Source: Prado023 sp963777855
GTDB lineage: Bacteria; Actinomycetota; Actinomycetes; S36-B12; CAIYMF01
DNA length: 64,000 nucleotides
NCBI GenBank assembly: GCA_963777855.1
Contig: CAVZRW010000004.1
Coordinates: 268,428 to 332,427 of the forward strand
Direction: 5' to 3'
This document shows, piece by piece, positions 20,064 to 30,306 of this stretch (within the stretch, counting starts at the first letter, position 1; each line of letters opens with the position of its first letter). Below the pieces are notes generated by a model, which saw only the letters and a list, made by a program, of their open reading frames with translations, was not told where the DNA came from and did not search any database. A program made the translations under genes and the position numbers.

Positions 20064-20156
20064 TCGGGAATCCACCGAACCGTCGGCGAGGCGTGCCGCG
20101 CGGTGGCGAGGGTCAGGGCTCGCCGCGCTCGCCATCGCCGCTCGCCGACCAGCGCC

Positions 20157-21349
20157 ATGACCTGAATCTACCTGTTGCGTGCCGATCACCCGCAGGAGGC
20201 CGCCAGCCTGCTCGGCGGACGGCCTGACCCCCCAGGAGTACGCCCTGCGCCATCATCTGCCGCTCGGACCTGGTGGTCGAGCGGGCGGACCGTGAATCGA
20301 CCGGACCGGGTGGCGGACTATCCGCCGCCCGGCGCCTACCCCGGCGAGCGCGCCCGGGCCGTCCTGCGCGGTCTGACCTGGGCCGGGCTGGTCCGGGAGG
20401 AGGGTGCCTTCGTCTGGTGCCCGGCGAGGTGCGGCGCCTGGACCTGCTGCTCTGGGACCTGTCGGCGCTGCGCGACTACGGCTTTCGCTTTCGCCAGGAG
20501 TACCGCTATTCCGACGCGACCCATCGGGTGGTGGCCGACAACCGTCTCAAGGCGCCGAAGGCCCATCTGGAGCGTTTCGGCGCCATGCGGGTCTGTCCCC
20601 GATGCCGCCGCCGGATTTCCTGCCGAGCCTGGCGGTCTTCGTCGCCCATGTCGCCGAACTGCATGCCGGCTATCTCGTTCCTGCCGATTCCCGGAGCCGC
20701 CGCGGGCCGCTGGGTGGCCGATCGAGCTGGCGCGGCAGGGATCCAGCTCAAGGAACTGGACGCGGCCGATCAGCCCGAGGGCGCCCTGCTGCGGACCTTC
20801 GACCCCGGCGGATGCCCGGCGCCTCCTGGACCTGCTGCGGGCGCGCTTCTGCGGAGATGCCCGGGCGCCCTGGAGCGCTTCGAGCAGGAGACCCCGGTGG
20901 TCACCGTCTGCAAGAACCTGGTCTTCGATTCGGCCCACTTCATCACCGATCACCCGGCCAAGTGCTCCAACCTGCATGGCGGGCGCTACGCGCTGAACGT
21001 CAAGGTCCGCGGGCGGATCGATCCGGTCACCGGCTGCGTGATCGATTACGGCTATCTGAAGCGGGTGGTCAGCCGCCGGGTGATCGACCGCTTCGATCAC
21101 GCCAACCTGAACTACACCGCCCCGGAACTGGCCTGGCGCTCCAGCACCGAGATGCTCGTGCGTCTACATCTGGGAGCAGCTGATCGACTATCTGCCCGGG
21201 CTCAGTCGAGCTGGAGCTCCATGAGACCACCCAGTCCTGGTGCAACTATCGGGGGCCGAGCCTGGAGGAGTTCCAGCGCCGCGGGAAGCGACCCGGTGCT
21301 CGAGCTATTTCCAGCGGGATCTCTGGACGCTTCCCGTTGCGGGAGCTGA
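20157..21349 (+). CDS. PTPS/QueD-domain protein with long N-terminal region, frameshifted
   Basis: The last ~130 codons are a 6-pyruvoyl-tetrahydropterin synthase-type domain: VCKNLVFDSAHFITDHPAKC with zinc-ligand His, CSNLHGGRYALNVKVRGRID (second metal site and substrate region), VIDYGYLKRVVSRRVIDRFD and FDHANLNYTAPELAWRSSTE. The first ~240 codons (for example RAVLRGLTWAGLVREEGAFV, DLSALRDYGFRFRQEYRYSD, LKELDAADQPEGALLRTFD) match nothing I recognise. It could be one fused protein or two genes whose border is lost to indels. A role in pterin synthesis for H4MPT is inferred from the domain and place. Both ends are approximate. Confidence 0.65.
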
Positions 21350-21383
21350 TCGCGGCTCTGAGTCGGCGAATGCGCTGTCAGGG

Positions 21384-22104
21384 TCACCGGGCGTTCGATC
21401 CGCTGGGACTGCAGATCGGCCAGGCATGGGGCCGTGATGGTCCCCCGGTGCAGGGCGGTGGAGACCAGGGCACCGGCGACGCCGAGCTCGCGCAGTCGTT
21501 CCAGGTCGGCCGGGCCGCGCACCCCGCCGGCGGCATAGAGTCGGATGTCCGGGCGCCAGCGCGGCGCAGATCGGCGAGCCGCGCGCAGGTCCGGCCCGGC
21601 GCCGCTGCCGACGCGGCCGAGGGTCATGAGGATGACCTCGGGCGGCCAGAGGTCCGGCCGCCCGTCGAGCCCCGGCGGCCCCAGGAGCTGGTCGCCCCGG
21701 TAGTCGAGCGACAGGATCGGGTCGGTCAGGGCGGCGCGCAGCTCGCGCAGTTGCGCCAGGTCGACGAGCGATTCGCTGCCGATGACCGGGCGCGCGATGG
21801 GCCGCGCAGGCGGGCGATCGTCCAGGGCGGTCAGGCCGTTATCGACCCAGAGGCTGACCCGGGGGTGGTGCGCGATGGAGTCGCGGCGATGACGATCCAG
21901 GTGGCCCGCGCCGCCGCCGATGGCGTCCAGGTCGGCGATATAGAGCGTGTCGAAGGGATAGAGCCCCAGCAAGGCCGCGGTGACCGCCAGCGGCGCGGCG
22001 GACCGGCAGAGCGGCGTGCTGATCGGCGCATAGTCGCGGCGATCGCCCAGCCGGGCGGCGACCACCAGACCGCCCTTGAGGTCGATGACAGGAATCAGCT
22101 TCAT
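21384..22104 (-). CDS. HisA/HisF-like TIM-barrel protein of the C1 island
   Basis: HisA-like proteins are a known member of H4MPT clusters and differ from true histidine-pathway HisA. From the ATG at 22104 (GGAGAA 7 bases upstream) the product reads MKLIPVIDLKGGLVVAARLG, then YPFDTLYIADLDAIGGGAGH, PVIGSESLVDLAQLRELRAA, DPILSLDYRGDQLLGPPGLD and LYAAGGVRGPADLERLRELG, the beta-strand ends of a phosphate-binding TIM barrel. One indel near the end hides the stop; TGA at 21386-21384 gives about 240 residues, the usual length. It is the only minus-strand gene in this part of the island. Enzymatic function unproven. Confidence 0.82.
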
Positions 22105-22117
22105 CTGAAGGTTCTCC

Positions 22118-23122
22118 ATGCGCATCTTCGTCTTCGAGTACGTGACCGGCGGCGGCCTGCAGGGCGCCGCTATCCCGGCCTCGCTGGTCCGCGAGGGCGA
22201 CCTGATGCTGCATGCACTGGTCTCCGATCTCTCCGCCCTGCGACGGGGTGGAGTGTCTCATCACCCGCGATGCCCGTCTGCCCCCGATCCGCCTGGCCGC
22301 GGACTGCCGTCCGGTGCACAACGCGGCGGAGTTCCCCCGGGTCTGGGACGAGGCCCTGGCCGATGCGGATGCCGTCTGGCCCATCGCCCCGGAGCATCAG
22401 GGTGCCCTGGAGGGGATCAGCGATGCGGTCCTCGCCGCCGGGCAGCCTGCTCTAACAGCGCCCCGGCGGCGGTGCGCACCGCCGCCAGCAAGCTCCAGAC
22501 GGTGCGGCTGCTGGAGTCCTGGGGCGTGCCGGTGGTGCCGACCTTCGGCGTCGCGGACGCGCTCCCCGCGGATCCGGGTCCCTGGGTGCTGAAGCCGGAC
22601 GACGGGGTCGGCTGCCTGGGGATCCGGCTGTGCCGTGACCGCGACGCCCTGTGCCGCCATTGGGGGCAGCTGGCCGATGGTCCGACCTTCGTCGCCCAGC
22701 CCTTTGTCCAGGGGACGGCGGCGAGCCTGAGCCTGCTGGTCCAAGGACGGGGAGGCGGTCCTGCTCAGCGTCAATCGCCAACGCATCGCGGTGATGGACG
22801 ACGAGCTGGTGCTGCTGGGCTGCGTGGTCAACGGTCTGGGGGCGGGCGATGCCCGCTTCCGCCGACTCGCCGGCGATGTAGCGGCGGCGCTCCCGGGGCT
22901 CTGGGGCTATGTCGGGGTGGACCTGATCGTCACCGCGGACGGCCCGCGGGTGCTGGAGGTCAACCCGCGCCTGACGACCTCCTATGTGGGGCTGCGCGAA
23001 TCCCTGGGGATCAACCCGGCTGGTCTGGTGCTCGATCTGCTGTCCGGCGGCCGTCCCCGCGGCAGGGAGGCGTGGGAGGGCCGGCGGTGGACGTCTGTCT
23101 GGAGTACGCCGGTGTCGCGTGA
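22118..23122 (+). CDS. mfnD: ATP-grasp ligase, tyramine-glutamate ligase-like
   Basis: MfnD-type enzymes join tyramine to glutamate in methanofuran synthesis. The start reads MRIFVFEYVTGGGLQGAAIP, followed (other frame) by LLESWGVPVVPTFGVADALP, GPWVLKPDDGVGCLGIRLCR (ATP loop), VAQPFVQGTAASLSLLV and LWGYVGVDLIVTADGPRVLE to EVNPRLTTSYVGLRESLGIN (metal-binding E, N, R). This is the COG1821 pattern. mfnF and mfnE follow, which supports the assignment, but the exact cofactor in bacteria may differ. The total length is in frame (335 codons) although internal indels occur near 22250 and 22745. Confidence 0.75.
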   Translation: MRIFVFEYVTGGGLQGAAIPASLVREGDLMLHALVSDLSALRRGGVSHHPRCPSAPDPPGRGLPSGAQRGGVPPGLGRGPGRCGCRLAHRPGASGCPGGDQRCGPRRRAACSNSAPAAVRTAASKLQTVRLLESWGVPVVPTFGVADALPADPGPWVLKPDDGVGCLGIRLCRDRDALCRHWGQLADGPTFVAQPFVQGTAASLSLLVQGRGGGPAQRQSPTHRGDGRRAGAAGLRGQRSGGGRCPLPPTRRRCSGGAPGALGLCRGGPDRHRGRPAGAGGQPAPDDLLCGAARIPGDQPGWSGARSAVRRPSPRQGGVGGPAVDVCLEYAGVA

Positions 23123-24173
23123 ACCCTGGTTGGGTTGGGATCTGGGCGGGGCCCACCTCAAGGCCGTCCAGATCGACGGCGACGGGCGGGTCGCAGGCCG
23201 TGGTGCAGGTGCCCTGCCCGCTGTGGCAGGGGCTGGACCATCTGGAGTCGGCCATCGACCGGCGTGCTGCAGCGGATCCCGGGCGCGCGACCCGCCACGC
23301 GGTGACCATGACCGGCGAACTGACCGACCTCTTCGAGGATCGCGCCCAGGGGGTCCAGGCCCTGGTCGAGTTCATGGTGCAGCGCGCTTCGCCGGTGAGA
23401 GCGATCCGGGTCTATGCCGGTGCCTGCCGGCTTACTGGCGCCGGCGGCGGCCGCTGGCCGCCGCCCCCCAGGTCGCCTCGGCCAACTGGATGGCGAGCGC
23501 CACTCTGGCCGCCACCCGTTTCCCGCAGGGGGTCCTGGTGGACATGCGGCAGCACCACCACGGACCTGGTGCCCTTCCGCGGCGGGCGGGTGATCGCCCG
23601 GGGCTACGCGGACCACGAGCGCCTGTCCGTGGGCGAACTGGTCTACAGCGGTGTGGTCGCGGACCCCGGTGATGGCCCTGGCCCGGCGCGTCCCCTTCGA
23701 CGGGGACTGGGTTCCGCTGATGGCGGAGCACTTTGCGACCACCGCCGACCTCTACCGGCTGACCGGGGAACTGCCCGAGCACGCGGACCTGTTGCCAAGT
23801 GCGGACGGTCGGCGCCAAGACCGCGGCGGCCAGCGCCGGGCGGCTCGCCCGCCTGCTTGGGCTCGACGGGTCAGCCGCCGACCTGGCCGCCTGGCAGCGG
23901 GTGGCCGGGTTTCCTGGCCGAGGTCCAGTTGCGGACCCTGGCGGACGCCTGCGGGCGCCTGTTCTCCCGCGGGGAACTGGCGCGCGGACGCCCCCATCCT
24001 GGGGGCCGGGGTCGGGCGCTTCCTGGTGCGCAGCCTGGCAGAGCGGCTGGGGCGCGCCTACCTGGGCTTCGAGTGCCTCTTCGATGGGGCGCAGCCGGCG
24101 CGGCCCCGGATGTGGCGGACTGCGCGCCCGCGGCCGCCGTGGCCCGTCTGGCCGAGGCATGGAGACCCCATGA
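23112..24173 (+). CDS. mfnF: MfnF-like furan-methanamine coupling enzyme, frameshifted
   Basis: MfnF joins the tyramine-glutamate and aminomethylfuran moieties of methanofuran. The GTG at 23112 starts VSREPWLGWDLGGAHLKAVQ, an ASKHA-type nucleotide loop. Pieces then read AVTMTGELTDLFEDRAQGVQ, ANWMASATLAATRFPQGVLV, SYVD-like GSTTTDLVPFRGGRVIARGY, RRVPFDGDWVPLMAEHFATT and ILGAGVGRFLVRSLAERLGR. This fits the H4MPT-linked C1 hydantoinase-like family. It overlaps mfnD by 11 bases and its TGA (24171-24173) overlaps the pabB start. At least five indels. Confidence 0.85.
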
Positions 24174-25580
24174 CCGCACGACCCCGCCCCAGGTAATCGA
24201 GACTTCCGCTACCGGCCGGACAGCACGCCGCTGTTCGCGGCCCTGGTCGATCGCGCCTGGCCCGTGTTCCTCGACAGCGGCCGACCCCACAGCGCCCAGG
24301 GCCGCTACGACATCCTGACCGCGGACCCGCGCACCCGGCTCGGTCACCCGCGGGCAGCGGACCGAGGTCCGCAGGGCCGGATGCGCGATCCGGACCTCCC
24401 TGGCCGATCCCTTCAGCCTGTTGCAGGAGGCCCTGGGACCCCGGCGCGCCGGCGTCCCGGACTTGCCCTTCAGCGGCGGGGCCATCGGCTATTTCGCCTA
24501 CGACCTGGCCCGCCGCCTGGAACGCCTGCCGAGCCTGGCCCAGGACGCCGAGGGGATCCCGGACATGGCGGTCGGCATCTACGACTGGGCACTGGTGGTG
24601 GACCATGAGGCGCGGCGCACCCGGCTGGTCGCGTCAGGATCCGGCCGCCTCGCACGAGTACCAGGCGCTGGTTCGCCGCCGCGCTCGCCGGCCGCCCGGC
24701 GCGGCGCCCGGGCCCCCTTCCGCGTCCTGGACCGGGTGCACGTCCAACCTGAGCCACGGGCAGTATCTCGACGGCCGTCGCGCGCATCAAGCATTACCTG
24801 CGCGAAGGCGACTGCTATCAGGTCAATCTCGCCCAGCGCTTCGCCGTGCCGGCCCAGGGCGACCCCTGGCACGGCCTACCAGGCCCTGCGGGCCATCAAT
24901 CCGGCCCCCTTCGGCGCCTATCTGCAGACCCCGGACTGCCAGGTGCTGTGTTCCTCGCCCGAGCGCTTTCTGCAGGTGCGCGACGGCGAGGTGGAGACCA
25001 AGCCCATCAAGGGCACCCGCCCGCGCGGCGCCGACCCCATCGAGGACCTGCTGCTCGCCGAGGCCCTGCGCTGCAGCCCCAAGGACCGGGCGGAGAACGT
25101 CATGATCGTGGACCTGCTGCGCAACGACCTGGGCAAGGTCTGCGCCATCGGCAGCGTCCAGGTGCCCCGACTGTTCGAGGTGGAGAGCTTCGCCCGCGTC
25201 CATCACCTGGTCAGCACGGTGCGCGGCCGTCTGGCAGCGGGCCGCGACCGCGCGTCGATCTGCTGCGCGCCTGCTTCCCCGGCGGCTCCATCACCGGCGC
25301 GCCCAAGCTGCGCGCCATGGAGATCATCGAGGAACTGGAGCCCCACCGCCGCGGCGTCTATTGCGGGGCCATCGGCTACCTCGGCTTCGACGGCGCCATG
25401 GACACCAACATCGCCATCCGCACCCTGGTCCAGTCCGCGGGGGTCACCCGCCTCTGGGCCGGCGGCGGCATCGTCGCCGACTCCGACCCCGCGTCCGAAT
25501 ACCGGGAGACCTTCCACAAGGCCGCCCCCTGCTGCACTGGCGGGACCGGTGCTGATCTGCGCAACGATCCGATCGACTGA
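24170..25580 (+). CDS. pabB: Aminodeoxychorismate synthase component I, frameshifted
   Basis: PabB makes aminodeoxychorismate from chorismate and ammonia on the way to p-aminobenzoate, used in folate and, through RFAP synthase, possibly H4MPT. After the ATG at 24170 the pieces read LPFSGGAIGYFAYDLARRLE, FGAYLQTPDCQVLCSSPERF, EVETKPIKGTRPRGADPIED, NVMIVDLLRNDLGKVCAIGS, SFARVHHLVSTVRGRLAAG and PGGSITGAPKLRAMEIIEEL, the chorismate-binding signature. TrpE is the alternative; the C1 context and motif pattern favour PabB. About 470 codons with several indels. Confidence 0.88.
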
Positions 25581-25597
25581 AAGGCGGCGACTCGATC

Positions 25598-26207
25598 ATG
25601 TGGGTAGTTAAACTCGGCGGCAGCCTGGCCGCGTCCAATCACCTGCGCACCTGGTGCGCCGCCCTGGCGGGCCGCCGCGATCTGGTCCTGGTGCCCGGCG
25701 GCGGACCCTTCGCCGATCAGGTGCGCCGCGTGCAGCAGACCCTGGGCTTCGACGACGCCACCGGCTCACCACCTGGCCCTGCTCGCCATGGAGCAATACG
25801 GCCGTGCCCTGTGCTCGCTGCACCCGGGGCTCGCGCCCGCGGCGACGACCGACGGAGATCCGGGCGCTCGCCGCCGCCGGGCAGACGCCGGTGTGGATGC
25901 CGGCCCCCCTGGCCCTGGCCGACCCGGACCTGCCGCGGAGCTGGGACCTGACCTCCGACTCCCTGGCCGCCTGGCTGGCGGGCCAGTTGGGGGCGGCGGC
26001 CCTGGTCCTGGTCAAGGTCGCGCCCTTGAGACCGGGGCCGTTGGCCCTGGACGCGCTGGTCCGGGACGCCATCGTCGACCCGCTCTTTCCCACCTATGCG
26101 CGCGCCGCGCGAGGTCGGTCTATCTCCTGTCCGCCGGGGATGCGGACGCACTCGATGACCTCATGGCGGGTCAGGCGGGGCGGGCGGTGGTGGCCTTGGG
26201 GCCATAA
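25598..26207 (+). CDS. mfnE: Amino-acid-kinase fold protein, MfnE-like
   Basis: MfnE phosphorylates (aminomethyl)furan-methanol phosphate in methanofuran synthesis. The ATG at 25598 starts MWVVKLGGSLAASNHLRTWC (Lys and Gly-Gly of the kinase loop), then LVLVPGGGPFADQVRRVQQT, ALLAMEQYGRALCSLHPGLA in a shifted frame, DLTSDSLAAWLAGQLGAAAL and YLLSAGDADALDDLMAGQAG near the end. This is the COG2054-type kinase regularly found beside mfnF. About 203 codons, with indels near 25770, 25855 and 26110. It lies 17 bases after pabB. Confidence 0.82.
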
Positions 26208-26413
26208 CGGGGCGGCCAATCCGAGCCGGGCGCGGGGCCGTCCCGATGTCCCTCGGTACGCCCCTGGCGTGCCCCGCGCGCCCCCCCGGGGGTGATGGCG
26301 GGTTGGGCCGATCCCCGGCCTGACGGCGTGCCGGATTCAGGTTCGGTCATGGACAGGATCGGCAGGATTGCGCAGGATGCCGTGATCAACTCCACCTGTC
26401 CCCGGACTCCGCC

Positions 26414-29400
26414 GTGCACCAGGCGCCAAGCACCGACCCGAGCCCGACGGCGGCCGCCCGCCCGGTCACCGCCGCGGCCTTTCGCCGGTGGGTCCTGCGA
26501 CCCGCCGAGGGGGTCTTCCTGTTCCACCCCCGGGCACTGGAACGACTCCAGCGTGCGCCGGGGCGCCAGCCCCCGGGGACGGTCGGGGAGGTCTGCTACC
26601 ACCTGCTGGCCCGGCGCTGTTTTCTGGAGCGCCTGGAACCGGAGAACCCGGAGGCACTCTCGGTCATCGAGGGTCTGCCCCTGCCGGACTGGATCCTGTT
26701 GCTGCCGATGCCGGGCGCCGCGATCCTGCAAGGGCACACCCGGGCGCACCCTGCTGCGCGACTACTGGGCCAGGCGCTTCGAGGGCGAGGTGGCCCGCGC
26801 CTGGCAGATGGCGCGGGACGACAACCAGGACCTGGCGCGCTTCGGCCCGGCGGCCCTCGCGGACCTGATCGGCGGCACCGCGCTCGCGGAGGCGCGGGAC
26901 GTGCTGCCCGCGACGGCGTGCCGGGGCGCGCTCGCGGACGAGCCGGCGCTGTGCCGCGCCTTCGTCGCCCGGGTGGTGCGTCTGCGCTATTTCGCGCCCG
27001 GCACCCGCGGTTGCTGCTTCCCGGCGGTCCGCGACTGGGCCGCCGTCGACCGCTGGCTGGAGGACGAGCGGACTCGATCTGCCCAGTGCCCCGCCCCGGC
27101 GGCCGGCTGCCCCAGGCACTGGAGCGCAGCCGACCGGCGCGCCGCTGCGGCCTGCCGGCGTGCGCCTGCCGCTGCCCGCCGACCTGCCCTTCGGCCGTTC
27201 CGATCCGGACCGAGTGACCGCAGGGCCGGCGTACCGAGCTCCGGCCTGCGCATGCGTCCCGATCGCTGCGACGGGGCGCCGGCGTCCGGGGTCATGGCGG
27301 GCCACCCACCGACCGGCAGCGGTCCGCGGATACCCTGGCGCAGCTGTCCGGGCCGCCACCGACCCCGGGCGCGGCCCCGCGGCAACACCCGGCCCCGGGA
27401 CCTGCCGACGGACCTTCAGGCCCGGTGCCTGCACGCCCTGCGACCAGGGGCACCGCGATCCGCCGCCGTCCGCACCTGCTGTCCGGTCTGCGCGACGCCT
27501 TGAGCGCGGCCTGGCGGCCCGTGGTTCGGCCGGCCCCCGGGGGAACCCGGCCGCCGGTCACGGCTCGCCGGCCAGTCAGTGATCCGGGGCCGCTGGTCCG
27601 GCTGGGCGCGCTTGCGCCGCCGTCCGCGGCGGCCCAACGCGCGGAATGGGACGGACGCTTCGCCGCCGCCCTGGGACACCTGCACGCCGCCCGCGCCCTG
27701 CTACGCCCGCATCGCCGGGTGAGCCCGCCACCCGACGACCCGGTGGACGCGCCTCTGGACGCAGCGCCAGCGAGGCGGCGGCGGAGTCCTTCGCCAACGT
27801 CCTGGCCGTCACCTGGCGCCTGCCGGCCGCCGCGGCCGGCGACCTCGGCGCCTTGCTCTGGCGCCTGGCGGCGGAGCACGGGACGGCGGCTGCCCGCCGG
27901 CCCAGGACCTGCTCGGACACCTGGAAATCGCGCTGCAGGAGGAGCCGCAACACCTATTACCGCATCGAATCGGCGCACCTGGCTGACCCGCGGGCGGGCC
28001 GCGCCGGATTCTGCCCTTCCTGGGCACGCTGAAAGGGCCTCGCCGCCCTGGACACCGCGAGCCGCCTGCTCGCGCACTTGCCCTGGCCGGTCGCCGATCT
28101 GGACCGCTTCGGCGCACCCTGGAGCGCTTGACGACCGCATCGGCGAACGCCTGGAGGGCCAACTGCGGCCCCGGCTTGCGGGCGCACTGGAAACGGCCGG
28201 ACTGGTCCCAGCGTCCGCGCGCGGCCGACTCGCTGCCGGACGCCTCACCGAGCGCGATGGCCGGATCTGATCCGCCGTCGTCAGCACCTCAAGTTCACCG
28301 ATGTCCGCGATCTGTTGAATCAGGACGCCTTGAGTCTGCCGGATCTGCGCCTGGCGGAGATCTGGGAAGGGCGATCACCTCGGCCGCTTCGATGCGCGCC
28401 GCCGCCCGCTGCCCTGCCGGGTGTCTACCAGCCCGGTGAGTTCTACGTGAAGGGGCTCCAGCGACTCAGCGCCCCGCTGTTCGGGAGCCGCAACGGGCGC
28501 TGCCTGCTGCGCCTGGTGGTGCTGCCGGGGTTGGCGGCCTGGGCGGCCATCGAGATCACCGGCCTCGTGTGGAGACTCTTCACACCCTGACGACCTGTAC
28601 CCCGCACTGACCGGAGCCTGGCCGGTGCTGCTGCCTGGGGGCGGCCCTGAGCGCGACGGTCAACACCCGGCGCGGGTCGCGTCGCGGCCGCGCTGCCGTG
28701 GCGCTTGGCCACGGGATTGATCCGCGCCTGCTGTTCATTACCGGGCTGCCGCGGTTCCTGCGCTGGCCCCCGGTCGTCTGGTTCCTGACGCGGCGCCTGG
28801 TGCGCGACCCTGCTCGATCGCTTGCTCGCCCCCCTGACCCTGGGTCTGCTGCCCCTTCTGCCGGTGGCCGCCTGTGGTCACTGGCCATGCCGCAGGCACC
28901 CGGAGTCACGGCCTGGCTGCCGGTGCTGGCCCTGGCCTACGCGTTCGGCACCCTGCTGCGCGATACCCCGGCGGGCCGACGCCGGCTCGACGATCTGGCC
29001 ACCGGTTGGCGCCGGTTCCTGGATCTGCTGCGTCAGGAGCGCCTGGCCGGTCTGATCGCGCCGGTCATGGAGTTCTTCAAACAGGCGACGCGCGCGCTCG
29101 ACCGAGGGTCTGCACCGCATCCGCACCCGGCTCAGCCCGCGCCTGGACGAACGCCCGGGCACGACCCTGCTCAAGGCCCTGGCCGCGCCGCCCTGGGCCC
29201 TCTGCGAGGCGCTGATCGAGTTCTACGTGGTGGTCCTGATCGAGCCGCAGACCAATCCGATCAAGCACTTCCCGGTCGTCACCCTGGGCCACAAGCTGAT
29301 GCTGCCCTTTCTGCCGGCCCTGAGCAGCGGGCTTTACGCCGCGACGTCACCCCTCCTGCCGGACGCGCTCGCCGTGTCGCTGGTCGCCGTCACCGTGTTC

Positions 29401-30035
29401 CTGCTGCCCGGGCTCTTCGGCTTTCTCTTCTGGGAATTCAAGGAGAACTGGCGCCTCTACGCGGCCAACCGGCACCGACCCGGTGCCCCCCGCCCGTCTG
29501 GGCGACCATGGCGAGACCCTGACGGCGCTGCTGCGGCGCGGCCTTCATGGCGGCGGCCTGCCCAAGGCCTTCGACCGACTGCGCCAGGTACTGGACCGCC
29601 AGGTCCGTGAGGAGACCCCGAATCCCCGTGAACTGCGCCGCGTCCTGGGCCGGCTCGATGAGTACCGGGCGATGCTCGCCCGCCTGAGCGAACAGGAACT
29701 GGGGGTGCCGTTACGCGTGGCCTGCCGGGGCGGTTCGGGCGGCCTGGCCGCGGTGGTCGTGGCGCCGCCCGGGATTGCCAGTCAGTCCGTGGCCGTTCAC
29801 GCCCGGCTCGACGCGGCCGGCGGGACACGCCCGGTCGAACTGACCCTGAACCTGGCACTGGAAGGAGGGACACTGACCTGCACCGCGACCTCTTGCGGTC
29901 CCCGGGGAGACCTGAGCGCGGATTGCCGCGGAGCAGATCGCCGCGGCGGTCCAGTGGTTCGCCCGCCGCTGCGGCGTTCAGACACCGGTGCCGATGGCGA
30001 TCCATGACCCCGCGTCGCCGGGCAACCCGCCCTGA
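26414..30035 (+). CDS. Uncharacterised large protein (~1,200 codons), heavily frameshifted
   Basis: I do not recognise this gene. Successive frames give a continuous protein-like text: RRWVLRPAEGVFLFHPRALE, FLERLEPENPEALSVIEGLP near the start; RFEGEVARAWQMARDDNQDL; SFANVLAVTWRLPAAAAGDL near 27790; HLKFTDVRDLLNQDALSLPD near 28290; PGEFYVKGLQRLSAPLFGSR near 28435; membrane-like LRLVVLPGLAAWAAIEITGL, FPVVTLGHKLMLPFLPALSS and LVAVTVFLLPGLFGFLFWEF near 29400; then a soluble tail ending AIHDPASPGNPP before TGA at 30033. The N-terminal half looks soluble and the second half has four or more membrane helices. The stretch 27070-27500 is the least readable. It may be one gene or two. Confidence 0.55.
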
Positions 30036-30306
30036 GCCTCGGGCGATCGGCACCGCCGTCGAACTGAGTCCCTGGCACGACGCCCCGGCTCGCCTTGCGT
30101 CTGTGCCTCCATACCCTGGGCGGGGTCGGTTCGGGACAGCCGCAACAGCGCAAGTCAGCACTGGCGCAGTGCCGGATGAACCGTCGGGCGATCCGGTTAC
30201 AATCGCCCCGGCGCCCCCAACCGCGACCTCTTGCAGCAGCGCGGCCCGGTCGCCGCGGGCAGGATACTGTCCCGATCACCATCGAAACCCGTAGCGAGGA
30301 GCAGCC

